A stretch of 15,440 nt of DNA from Dictyocoela muelleri. Lineage: Eukaryota; Microsporidia. Below, one piece after another: positions 7,489-15,440 of this stretch (positions within the stretch are counted from its first letter, which is position 1; each line of letters begins with the position of its first letter). Where the stretch lies: NCBI GenBank assembly GCA_016256075.1, contig SDVU01000312.1, positions 1 to 15,440 of the forward strand, given 5' to 3'. The position numbers and the translations under genes were made by a program. The notes under the pieces are model-generated. The model saw nothing but the letters and a program-made list of their open reading frames with translations. It did not search any database and was not told where the DNA came from.

Positions 7489-7540
7489 CACACGGGAACA
7501 ACTATATATTAATACTATATTTCTAAACAAAATAAATTTT
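7489..7540 (-). repeat. Interspersed repeat copy A, distal part after the hAT
   Basis: Read on the minus strand, ATAGTATTAATATATAGTTGTT followed by CCCGTGTG matches the left edge of copy B (7036-7067) almost base for base. This shows that 3287 and 7489 were adjacent before the hAT arrived. Confidence 0.75.
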
Positions 7541-8157
7541 TATAATTCAATTATTGACCCATATAATTTCAAAATTAATAGATAAAATATTTAGAATATA
7601 ATGGCATGAGTTGAATATTACGAAATTTTAAAATATTGTAAGCCACAAAAAGATGTTTAAAATGTGACGACACATTTTTTATAAATTTATAAATTTATAA
7701 TGTTAAAAATACCGATGTCTCGTAAATTTTGTCAATTTAAACGAGATATAAAAATAAAAAATAGAAAATTTTGACGCATTTTTATGGCATCTACACTTTA
7801 ATATCAGATATTAATTACAAGGCGGACCCATATTATAATTTATCAAATACTTTAATAATGAAATAAAATTGTGAATTATGCGCTAAAATCTAGCTCTACA
7901 AGACAAGTTTATAGATCACAGTGTTGGTTTTTTTAGCACTAAATGGTAGACATACCATTAATTCAGAAGGTTTAGGGGCGAAATTTAATACCAAAAAAAG
8001 AGAATGAAATGATTCGAAAGATGTAATTGAGATAGTTTGATTGTCCAATAACTTTTTAATAGAAAGTATATTTTATTTGTGTAGAAGACGAATATAAAAA
8101 ATATCTGTGAATATTTTAATAATATTTTTCAATTGGATTTGTTATAATTAGGGCCAG
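7541..8157. other. Gene-free AT-rich DNA between the nested block and the second hAT
   Basis: No open frame, RNA gene or transposon end was recognised. A few less AT-rich words occur (AAGGCGGACCC at 7820; GGTTTAGGGGCGAAA at 7969) but they do not form a pattern. Confidence 0.5.
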
Positions 8158-8239
8158 GTAAACTGTAGGGACCCGACTCTTTTTCTAAAACGGGTTAAAA
8201 CAATTTTTTTAAAAACCGGTTTTTAAACCATTTTTTTAA

Positions 8240-8243
8240 CCCC
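8240..8243 (+). promoter_or_regulatory. CCCC motif before the hAT transposase start
   Basis: AACCCCAATAAATG places CCCC six to nine bases before the ATG at 8249. This is similar to the signal at the host gene and the other transposase starts. Confidence 0.4.
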
Positions 8244-8248
8244 AATAA

Positions 8249-9691
8249 ATGAAGGATCTAACATCTTATAAAGCACTTATGAACTATTTGGAAACATTTA
8301 AATCATTTAAAATTTAAAAAAATGTTCTAAGTTGCGTCTTGTGCAACAAAGTTATAAACTATTGCACTCTGGAAGGAACAAAAACTCTAAAACGACATAT
8401 TACAACAAAGGCTCATAAAAGGAATGAAAATAGATTTAATCAACAACAAGTCTTAGAGGAAACATGTATTTGACTGTTTGTTTAACCATTTATAAAGAAA
8501 CTTGTAAAGGCATCTGCAGCAGCAAATATACCTCTGTTTAAACTTCAAAACCCTGTTTTCAAAGATTTTTGGTTGAGGAATTTACAAAAAAAATACCCGA
8601 CGAATCTTATTACAGGAAATTGTTAGTTCCTATACATAAAGAAGGAAATGAAATAATTATCCTTTCCTTAAAGAATAAATATATTTTCTTGTTATTCGAC
8701 GAGACAACTGATGCTAACGGGCGTTATATTCAAAATATAATGGGAGGAATTTGCAGTGAAAATATAAGAGAACGTGTATATATGCTTCGTACTGTTGAGC
8801 TTATGAAGACATATTCTAATACTGTGCGCCAAGAAATAATAATATTATGGGAAAGCTTTATAATGGATAAATAATATTCAATAAGCTACTTCTTGTAGTA
8901 TCAGATGGTGCAACTTATGCAATCGAAGCTGCTAAGACTTTAAAGTATTATTTCCAAACCTTAAACATGTTACTTGCTCAGCAACATGTTACACAGGCTT
9001 TGTGAAAAAAATAGAGAAAATTCACCTGCATCGAATTTTGTGAGTTCGAAACTTAAAAGAATCTTGATAAAGAATAAAGAAAATCAGGCTTTGTTTAAAT
9101 CCACCCCCCACTTTAAACTTAAAAAGTTCCTAGTTGACAAGAGAGGAACTTGGTTATATTTTTTGATTGAAATTTCAGAAAATTTAGACAGGTATAAAAC
9201 CTTTATTTAGAATCTTGTAAACCAAAATTAAGATCAAACCCCTTTTAAAAGCATTTTAGATAATAGAATTGTTGATGAATTTTTAGTTATAAAAAATTGT
9301 TCTTTTATTATTGACTCTGTTAAAGAATTAGAAAAAATTAATTTATCAACCTTTGATCTGATGAGGTATTTTTAGAAATTAAAGATTAGTTGACCCATAT
9401 ATTTTAAAAGCTAAATTTAACATTCTTTTAGAAAAAAAATCTCGACTTAACCTTTTTTTTCCGCTTAATCAGATAACGAGTAATTAAAAAGAAAAAATAT
9501 ACTTTTATGTGCCATTGACAACGGTTGATGTTAGAAGAAGCTTTAGTAAAATGGTTTATATACTAGACGATCTTAGGAGAGGAATTTCAGTTCAAACACA
9601 AGAAATTCTCTGTTCATTATACTACAATAAAAGTTGTTTTGACATTAAATTTTTATATATTTTGCGTTTCAAAAATACGCAACTGACTTAG
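8249..9691 (+). pseudogene. hAT transposase, CGGBP1-like, with several breaks
   Basis: The frame starts MKDLTSYKALMNYLE. The BED-type zinc finger reads CVLCNKVINYC...LKRHITTKAHK (about 8333-8416, C-x2-C and H-x4-H). NPVFKDF and KKIPDESYYRKLLVP (8551-8630) match the segment before the catalytic core. The first catalytic D lies in FLLFDETTDANGRY (8687-8728) and the second in LLLVVSDGATYAIEAAK (8887-8937). NMLHRLCEKNREN and RGTWLYFLIEISENLDRYK follow (8980-9196). The C-terminal dimerisation motif is PLTTVDVRRSFSKM (9512-9553), where relatives have PLTxCDVERSFS. Lesions seen: TAA at 8315-8317, TGA and TAA near 8470-8484, a frame change near 8566, a TAA at 8872, a frame change near 8970, and further breaks between 9208 and 9500. 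It is a relic. Confidence 0.82.
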
Positions 9692-9867
9692 ATTTTATCA
9701 CATAAAATTTTCATGTTTTTTCATAATATCAATTAGTATTTTTGCTTTTTAAAACCGGTTTTTTTCGTGGTAAACCGGGTTATTTCTTGTAAAATTCCGG
9801 GTTTATACCGGGTATTTTTTAACAAAAATTTTTTGAAATACCGGGTTTTTTGGACCCTACTGTCTTC

Positions 9868-9970
9868 TCTCGAAAATAAGAAAATAAAAAATTGAGGTTT
9901 CTGCCAAATTCAAAAAAAAACTATAGTTCTCGAAAATAAGAAAATAAAAATCTCTCGAAAATAAGAAAAA
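9868..9970 (+). repeat. Left subterminal repeats of the pogo element
   Basis: Three copies of TCTCGAAAATAAGAAAA lie at 9868, 9927 and 9953, followed by a TTAAAAA microsatellite (9968-10001). Multiple subterminal copies of the TIR word are likely transposase-binding sites. Confidence 0.7.
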
Positions 9971-9984
9971 TTAAAAATTAAAAA

Positions 9985-11679
9985 TTAAAAATTAAAAATT
10001 ACTTTTTTAATCAAAAAGTATTTGAAAATTTTTAGAATATCATATTCCTTTTTTTGTCTTGATCCTTGGTACCTGAAACTTCTATTTTTAATATCTTCAC
10101 CATAATATAGATTAATATTAATATTATATATGTTTGAAGCTGCAAAAATCACCAATTCAGATTCTGGAATAACAGAGCTTCTAATTTCATTAACATAGTC
10201 GTCATCATAAAGATTATTTAGTTCCTCTATTGTCTCGAGCTTATCGGAAATGTTTTTTCTGATGTCTAAATGAAAGTCAATGGCATCATAAAGTATAAGT
10301 AAAAGAATCTTAAAGAACGTGCAACTATCTTTACCAATAAACAACCAATCTTTCAAATTATCATTAAACACTTCTTCTTCCATGAGAATTGTGTCGTTTA
10401 AGAATAGAATTTCGTTCAACTCTTCTCCTAAAAGAAGTTGCTTGAGAGGTTCATGAAGTCTGTGTATATCAAAGCTGTCTCCCAGAATACCACAAATTTC
10501 AAAACTTTTTGTGATTATGTTTTTGTCCATGCTTCTCATAAAATCCCAACATATGTCTGTCAAAAGTTTGTATGATGGTTTTTTGATATTCCCATTCTTT
10601 GTACGATTCTCCTTGTCTTCTATCGTTTCATAAATCCATTCATTGATTTTGTCATCAAAATATTGTTGAAATGATCTATTTATAGACACATCAAGCATCT
10701 GTAATAAAGGGGTCGTTCCTTTGGGGACAAATATGATGAAAACATTTTGTTTCTTATACTTTTTATCTACTTTTAAATGTGCCGAAAAGGAATCTATTAT
10801 CACCAATGTTGGCTCATGAGCGAATCTAGTTTCAAATCGCGATAAAATATACCTCTCAAAGAAAGAATTAACAAGATTTTCAGACCACATTCCAGTTTTA
10901 TTAATGTCAACGTGGATATTCTTATTTATATTCTTAGGTTTTTTTTCAAATTAGAAAAAAGACAATGGCCCATAATGAATCTACCATCAGCTGCAATTAT
11001 TGGGGTAAATGTGAACCTACTATGTGATGACGATGCTTTTGCAAGTTTAACGTTCTTTTCTCCCTTAAAAGTTATAGTTTTATTATTCTCCTGTTCAAAG
11101 TATCTCGGTACCTGGTCAAAATTTAGGATGTTTTTTTTGTTTAATAGAATGTTTCTTGATAAGATCGTATGCAGTGGTTATAAAATCATGGGCTAATGAT
11201 TTTGCATTAGGTGGTAAAGTTCTACAGGAAGTATGTCTGCGTGATACTAGATTATGGCGTTTCTTAAACTTCTCAATATACCCACTTGAACATTTGAAAT
11301 TAGAAATCATTAGACTATCAGCAATTTTTAAAGCCTTTGATTTAAGATACTTTTCCTTAACTACGAGCCCTTTGTTGTTCCTTTCTACTACCCAGTTCAA
11401 CAACAAACTATCAACATCACCAAATGGTGTCTTCTTTCCAGAAGTGCCTATCTTCCTACACTTATTTATAGATTTGTTGTCGTCTCTTAAAATTTTTTCT
11501 TAATCTTGTTTTTGCTGTAGCCAAAATTGAAGCATTTTTGGTGTAATTGAATATTTCTCTGCCACTTCAACCTTCAGTTTTTGCTCCCCATTTTCATTTT
11601 TAGTTTCATAATCTTTTATTACCTCAAGTTTAAACTTTGCTGTATAACTCTTTCGTTTTTTAATTTCGTTTAAAAACAT
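9985..11679 (-). pseudogene. Pogo-family (POGK-like) transposase with C-terminal OTU-like domain
   Basis: The likely start is the ATG at 11677-11679 (MFLNEIKKRKSYTAKFKLEV), preceded by ATGCCCAT; the longer frame from 11772 only translates the subterminal repeats. Order: a psq-type HTH (11500-11679), then a CENP-B-type HTH with SGYIEKFKKRHNLVSRR (about 11240-11290), then the DDE_1 domain. Its first D is in LNFDQVPRYF (about 11098-11127), the second in VIIDSFSAH (residue 33 of the 301-residue last frame, 10890-9985) and the third in LLQMLDVSINRSF (residue 67). From about residue 185 to 295 of that frame an OTU-type protease fold follows without interruption. Breaks seen: one TAA at 11500-11502 and two frame changes, both in A8 runs (near 11130-11137 and 10943-10950). 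Confidence 0.85.
10000..10335 (-). other. OTU-type cysteine-protease-like domain fused to the pogo transposase
   Basis: Residues 185-295 of the last open frame read FIGKDSCTFFKILLLILYD, then FHLDIRKNI, then ELVIFAASNIYNININLYY and finally KKEYDILKIF. These match, in order, the OTU family's DGNCLF, HxxxRxxI, (L/E)xxxAAxxxxxxIxVY and HYDxL blocks. The nucleophile position is Cys190. The usual DxxC spacing is shortened (KDSC), and the catalytic His position is Glu282 (KEYD in place of HYD). The fold is thus recognisable but probably not proteolytically active in this copy. It could act in binding or be a decaying protease. Homology is judged by eye only. Confidence 0.7.
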
Positions 11680-11681
11680 AT

Positions 11682-11684
11682 GGG
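11682..11684 (-). promoter_or_regulatory. CCC motif before the pogo transposase start
   Basis: On the minus strand the sequence reads ATGCCCATATG, so CCC ends two bases before the second ATG. It supports that ATG as the start. Confidence 0.45.
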
Positions 11685-11709
11685 CATAAAAAATTGAAAA
11701 TTTATTGAA

Positions 11710-11807
11710 ATTTCTCGAAAATAAGAATTTGAAATTTTCTCGAAAATAAGAAATTTGTTTTCTTATTTTCAAGAAAATGTCATTTTCTTATTTTCGAGGG
11801 AAGACAG
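11710..11807 (-). repeat. Right TIR and subterminal repeats of the pogo element
   Basis: TTCTCGAAAATAAGAA occurs at 11712 and 11736 in plus orientation. TTCTTATTTTC(A/G)AG occurs inverted at 11760 and 11784. Two copies in each orientation contrast with the all-direct arrangement at the left end. Confidence 0.7.
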
Positions 11808-11936
11808 TAGACATTTTTTTTATTTTAAAAAATATTCAGACAAATTTTATCAAATTTAATGTAAATATAAGAATTTTTGTATATTATACTTTTAAATGAT
11901 TTGTAGTGAAAAAATATACAATTCTGTTTTACACTG

Positions 11937-12303
11937 TTTCCCATAGTTATAGACACATTTTCCCAAAGTTATAGACACATTTTCCCAAAGTTATAGACAC
12001 ATTTTCCTAAAGTTTTATACACATTTTCCTAGAGTTATAGACACATTTTCATAGAGTTATAAACAAATTTTCCCACAGTTATAGACACATTTCTTAGAAT
12101 TATAGCCATTTTCTCAGGTTATAGTTACATTTTTCCAGAGTTATAGACACATTTTCCTAGTCATAGACCCATTTTCCTAGAGTTATTTACGCATTTTTCC
12201 AAAGTTATAGACACTTTTTCAGAGTTATAGATAATTTCCTCAGAGTTATAGACATATTTTTTTTGAGTTATAGATAATTTCCTCGGAGTTATAGGCATAT
12301 TTT
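11937..12303 (+). repeat. 22-bp minisatellite, about 17 copies
   Basis: The unit is AGTTATAGACACATTTTCCC plus AA. The leftmost three copies (11944-12009) are nearly identical; copies become shorter and more varied to the right, ending with AGTTATAGATAATTTCCTCG-type units. I counted 17 GTTATAG-like starts. The unit length is not a multiple of three and the array encodes no continuous frame. There are no spacers, so it is not a CRISPR array. Confidence 0.9.
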
Positions 12304-12469
12304 AAATACGTATGTGAAATTAATTTCTCCCAAATAATACTATAAAGCATAAATATATATAATTTTCGGCAGTAATCAGCTTATAGATTTTTTGAAAAGA
12401 AAATTATTAAAATATCTTAAGAAAAATTTCAGGATAAACTTAACTAGTTTTTATTTTTTAATAATAAAC
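12304..12469. other. AT-rich spacer
   Basis: No gene or repeat was identified between the minisatellite and the GC-rich block. Confidence 0.5.
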
Positions 12470-12600
12470 CCGAGAACTTGCAGAAGGCGAGTTGACGCGA
12501 GATCGTCTCGAGAGTGTCGTCGAACTCGCCTAAGGCGAATTCTATTATTAGCATATAAGCGATTTGCTCGAAGTCGCCACAATGTAATTATTACAAGGAA
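12470..12600. repeat. GC-rich hairpin block, possible LTR remnant
   Basis: GGCGAGTT (12486-12493) pairs with AACTCGCC (12523-12530), extended by GACG/CGTC with one bulged G. Inside is CGAGATCGTCTCG, a 5-bp hairpin. Overlapping the right arm is TCGCCTAAGGCGA (12526-12538). Such GC content is exceptional in this window. It lies just downstream of the minus-strand gypsy pol region, where a 3' LTR would be expected, and on the minus strand contains TGTGGCGACTTCGAG. An LTR origin is a guess; the hairpin is directly seen. Confidence 0.5.
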
Positions 12601-13039
12601 TATATATATATATATATTTAAATTAAAATTAAAATAAAAAATAATAAATATCATTGTCCTGTCCTCGAGACATTAGGCCTTTGAATAAAGTAAAAGTTAA
12701 GTAAATGTTTCTGTTGATAACTTTGTGGTGTATGCCACTGTTCACTTTGTGATACCCCTTTTCCATTAAAGTTTTTATACTTTTGAATTTTTTTTGGTTC
12801 TATTATCTTTCATACACTACTTTTAAAAAGTCTTTTTCTTTTATGCTTTAAAATGATATATTAAAACTTAATTTAACAATGTTTTTTGTTTAGGATAAAT
12901 TTTAGTGAATTCGTTATTTGGTAAATTAGATTTTTATGTCATTTATTTTTTCTTGACATGACATCCTTCCAACCCAATAAGGTTTTATGTTTTTGATGTT
13001 TGAGGTAGAAATTTTAGTATTTTCAGTTAAATATGTCAC

Positions 13040-13900
13040 TGTATGTTTTTTTTGCGGAATTTAGTACCTTATAAGGCCCAGAATATGGAGAATCTGTTTT
13101 TTAATTTATCAAACTTCTAGCTAATACCATATCACCGGGTTTGTATATATGTTTGGTTCTTGATTTATTTCTTTTATTATTTTTTTTCTTTATTTTCGTT
13201 TTTATTAAATAAAAAATCTGTGTTTTGCTTTTTAAATTCAATAATTTTTAGAGGTGTATGGCTAAATGAGGTGTTTACAATACTATTTATTCTGTTTCAA
13301 ATTATAATTTTAATAACGTTGAGGTTCCATCCTTTGTATATTCTTAATATTTTTGTAAATATTTGGTTCATTTTGTCTGAAATACTGTTACATGTAGGGT
13401 TATAAGGGTCCGTGAATATTTGTTTTCTGCCCATTGTTTTCATGAAATTTGAAGTTCTCTCAGATCTATAACAGAGACTATTTTTGATAGTATGCTTTTA
13501 GGTGTGTCATAGTTTTCAAGCCATTATTATTCTAAAAAAGAAATAAAATCACCTGCTTTAATATTATTTCTAAACTTGCATTTTGTATATCTGGAACAAC
13601 GATCTGTAATAGTGATTGAATAAATTTTATTATTATTCATGTCGTGTTTATATTCTGAACCGTCAAAAGGACCATAAATGTCAGTCAAGAGGTTTTTCAA
13701 ACGATCATTCTTTATTTTTTCACCTTCTAAAAATCGATATTTATTAGAAGTTAAAGTGTTGGGTAGACAATAGTGGCATTTTAGGGTTGTTTCTTTAATA
13801 AATTTGGATAGGGTTTTTATTTTAATTTTATCTTTTAGCGTCTTTAAAGTACAAATATAACCAAAATGACCGTTTTACATATGGAATTTTTGAAGCCATG
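13040..13900 (-). pseudogene. Gypsy integrase region with GPY/F module (fossil)
   Basis: CHYCLPNTL lies near 13770 (the CxxC half of the zinc finger). DIYGPFDGSEY and YSITITDRCSRYTKCKF lie near 13590-13690 (core with the first catalytic D). KPGDMVLARS at about 13110-13140 is followed by SGPYKVLN at about 13059-13085, the GPY/F module. The order RT, RNase H, IN identifies Ty3/gypsy rather than Ty1/copia. Confidence 0.8.
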
Positions 13901-13949
13901 ATATTACGGATATTTCCTTTGGGACAATGAATATGTTTTCTTTATTTGT

Positions 13950-14320
13950 TTTTTTCTTAATTATATTATTAAAACAAGATAATTTATCAGCTATAGTATT
14001 TGAATTTCCAGCGATGTGTTTATATTCTAGACTAAACATTGACAATTCTGCTTTCCATCTATTAGTTCGTTTGTTATAATCAAATTTTTCGTAAATATTA
14101 TTTTTACTATCAGTGTTAATTATTATTTTAACCGCCTATTAATTTCGCCCATTGTTTCACATCTCTAAATATTGCTAGCATCTCTTTTTCTGTCGTTGTA
14201 TATTTTTATTCACATTCTGCATATTTTTTACTAAAATATTCAATCATTTTCGAGCCTTGTGTTAATACTGCACATTTTCCTCTCTCACTCGCATCTGTAA
14301 AAATTTCGAAGGATTTATAT
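13950..14320 (-). pseudogene. Gypsy RNase H region (fossil)
   Basis: FTDASERGKCAVLTQGS (about 14257-14307) is the family's TDAS block. YTTTEKEMLAI (about 14165-14200) is the following catalytic-Glu block. It directly follows the reverse transcriptase, as in Ty3/gypsy elements. Confidence 0.8.
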
Positions 14321-14439
14321 ATATTTGGTATATAAAGTTTTACATTGTTCCTTAATTCGTTTTGTATTTTTTTATATTTTTCATATCAGTATCAGTTACA
14401 TTTATTTTTTGATCTTTATTTTTTCAGTAATTCGTAAAA

Positions 14440-15180
14440 TCCCAAACTCTCGATCATAGATTAGGTATAAACTTTCTGTACCAGTTTATTTCACCCAAAA
14501 GTTTCTTTATTTGCTTCCGAGTATTTTTTTTTTCCATGGGTTTAAAGATATAATTCTTTCGGGGTCGGCAGTGTATTGTTTTTCGGATATTTCAAACCCT
14601 AAATTTTTTATTTTAGGTTTTAAAAATTCTGGTTTTTCGTGGTTTATAAGTATATTGTGTTTTGCTAGACGATAAAAACTTTTTTGAGTGTCTGCACATG
14701 ATTATTCTTATTTTTTGAAAAAATTAATATATCATCTATGAACACTGTTATGTTCTCAATATCTGCAAGAGTTTCTATTATTATATTATGAAAAAAATTT
14801 AGGGGCATTTATCAGTCGAATGGTATTCTTTTAAACTCGAACATTACAAAACATGTTGCGAAAGGCGTTTTATGTTAATCATCATTGTTAATTTTTACTT
14901 GATAAAACCCTTTTCGCGGGTCAATCTTCGAAAAATATTTCATTCCATGCATTCTGTAAAAACTCTCTCGAATATTCTGGAATGAGTATTCCATTTTTTG
15001 ACTAATTTTGTTTAAATAGCTGTAGTCGACAAGTATACTTCCAGTCTTATCGGGCTCTTTCTGAATAAAACATAGGGCGAGAAAATTGATCTTGATCTGG
15101 TTATTATTTTTTCATTTAATAATCTGTCAATTTCTTCTTTAAACAGATTTATTTGTTGTAAAGATATTGGGTATGGTTTT
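14440..15180 (-). pseudogene. Gypsy reverse transcriptase region (fossil)
   Basis: Recognisable blocks are ILVDYSYLNKISQ (the family's VDYRxLNxxT motif), FYQVKI, KTPFAT, FEFKRIPFD and the catalytic VFIDDILIFSKN at about 14716-14750, equivalent to the YVDD box. It is part of the broken pol region. Confidence 0.85.
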
Positions 15181-15440
15181 ATTGTAGAAATTTGATTTTA
15201 TACTGTTGGTATTGAAAATTTTACGTTTATTATGGATGATTTTAGATTAATTTTAGAGTTATATGTATTAATAATGTTTTTTATAGTATTATCACGGGAT
15301 CCGGTCTCTTTATTCTCATTTATATCAATAAATAAAATTTTCTCTGTGACCGCGTCGTTAATAGAAAAGATTCTTTATCAATTAAGATTTTTTTATTAGC
15401 TAAATCTAATATAATTTTAATATTTGAAATTGTATCGCTG

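Larger units (their letters stand above)
8166..9859 (+). mobile_element. hAT transposon, CGGBP1-like group, decayed
   Basis: The tips are TAGGGACCCGACTC at 8166 and the inverted TAGGGTCCAAAAAACCCGG at 9859. TAGGG fits the hAT end rule (YARNG). Both ends carry subterminal AACCGGTTTT/AACCCGGT repeats: ACGGGTT, ACCGGTTTTTAAACC and AACCCC at 8190-8243, and five or more copies of CCGGGTT, ACCGGG or AACCGG at 9750-9845. The interior holds a BED zinc finger, the catalytic core and the C-terminal dimerisation segment of a CGGBP1-like hAT transposase. No convincing 8-bp target duplication was found. The pogo element sits on its final TA. Confidence 0.8.
9860..11807 (-). mobile_element. Pogo-like DNA transposon with an OTU-bearing transposase
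   Basis: The ends CTGTCTTCTCTCGAAAATAAG (9860 inward, first 20 bases conserved) and the inverted CTGTCTTCCCTCGAAAATAA (11807 inward) match with a single difference over about 26 bp. They are flanked by TA at 9858-9859 and 11808-11809. The CTCGAAAATAAGAAA word recurs subterminally: at 9868, 9928 and 9954 on the left, and at 11714, 11738, 11760 (inverted) and 11784 (inverted) on the right. The total of 1948 bp and the transposase type fit pogo elements. The near-identical ends and few coding breaks mark it as the youngest insertion here. Confidence 0.88.
12645..15440 (-). mobile_element. Ty3/gypsy LTR retrotransposon fossil, pol region, partial
   Basis: In minus-strand order, reverse transcriptase, RNase H and integrase follow the Ty3/gypsy arrangement. 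A segment between protease and reverse transcriptase may lie at 15190-15440. The 5' part (gag, protease, 5' LTR) lies beyond the right edge of the window. The region is heavily degraded, with well over ten coding breaks, and is clearly an old, inactive copy. No LTR boundary could be fixed. Gypsy elements are known from several repeat-rich microsporidia. Confidence 0.88.

Noticed and set aside
8158-8165. Target duplication for the CGGBP1-like hAT
   Set aside because: GTAAACTG at the left does not match the sequence after the right tip, either directly or after skipping the pogo element (GACATTTT).
10912-11503. Plus-strand frames of 94 and 115 codons
   Set aside because: Antisense shadows of the pogo transposase, which has clear HTH and DDE motifs on the minus strand.
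11937-12303. CRISPR array
   Set aside because: Units are directly adjacent and degenerate, with no unique spacers, in a eukaryotic context.
12392-12654. Overlapping frames on both strands (81 and 67 codons)
   Set aside because: Both arise from the GC-rich hairpin block, whose arginine-rich translation reflects the CG-rich repeat and not a protein family.
13160-13405. 81-codon plus-strand hydrophobic frame
   Set aside because: Antisense to the gypsy integrase fossil.

Overview
The window looks like a repeat-rich, strongly AT-rich microsporidian genome. The only recognisable host gene, on the minus strand at 1783-2652, is a shortened NADPH:adrenodoxin (ferredoxin) reductase of the Arh1/FDXR type. 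Microsporidia keep this enzyme to feed electrons into mitosomal iron-sulfur cluster assembly. Its ATG directly follows CCC, the kind of short C-run described upstream of microsporidian start codons. No intron, rRNA gene or intact tRNA gene was recognised.

Layout. 1-1780: gene-free AT-rich DNA with an inverted-repeat block, a tRNA-like A/B-box pair and two degenerate tandem arrays. 1783-2652: the reductase. About 2975-7540: a nest of insertions. An interspersed repeat (copy A, minus orientation) is split by a hAT element with Charlie-like ends (3288-7480). Inside the hAT lie a Merlin (IS1016/ISXO2-type) element (4219-6862), itself split by a Tc1/mariner element with Sleeping-Beauty-like IR/DR arms (4663-6130), then a tRNA-like sequence and a second copy (B) of the interspersed repeat. 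Copy B preserves the uninterrupted version of the site where the hAT landed in copy A. 8166-9859: a decayed hAT of the CGGBP1-like group, with BED finger, catalytic and dimerisation pieces. Its last two bases (TA) are the target of a pogo-like element (9860-11807, minus strand). 11937-12303: a 17-copy minisatellite of 22 bp. 12470-12580: a GC-rich hairpin block. 12645-15440: a fossil Ty3/gypsy pol region on the minus strand that runs off the window.

The most notable features are three. The pogo transposase carries a C-terminal OTU-type cysteine-protease-like domain in the same open frame as its second and third catalytic aspartates. Five unrelated starts (the reductase, Merlin, Tc1, CGGBP1-like hAT and pogo) all have a C-run of three or four within about 9 bases of the ATG, so the transposons look equipped with the host's start-site signal. 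The Merlin terminal repeats are themselves near-perfect hairpins.

All identifications come from reading motifs and translations by eye. No database search was run, and family names, element boundaries and the organism assignment should be weighted accordingly.
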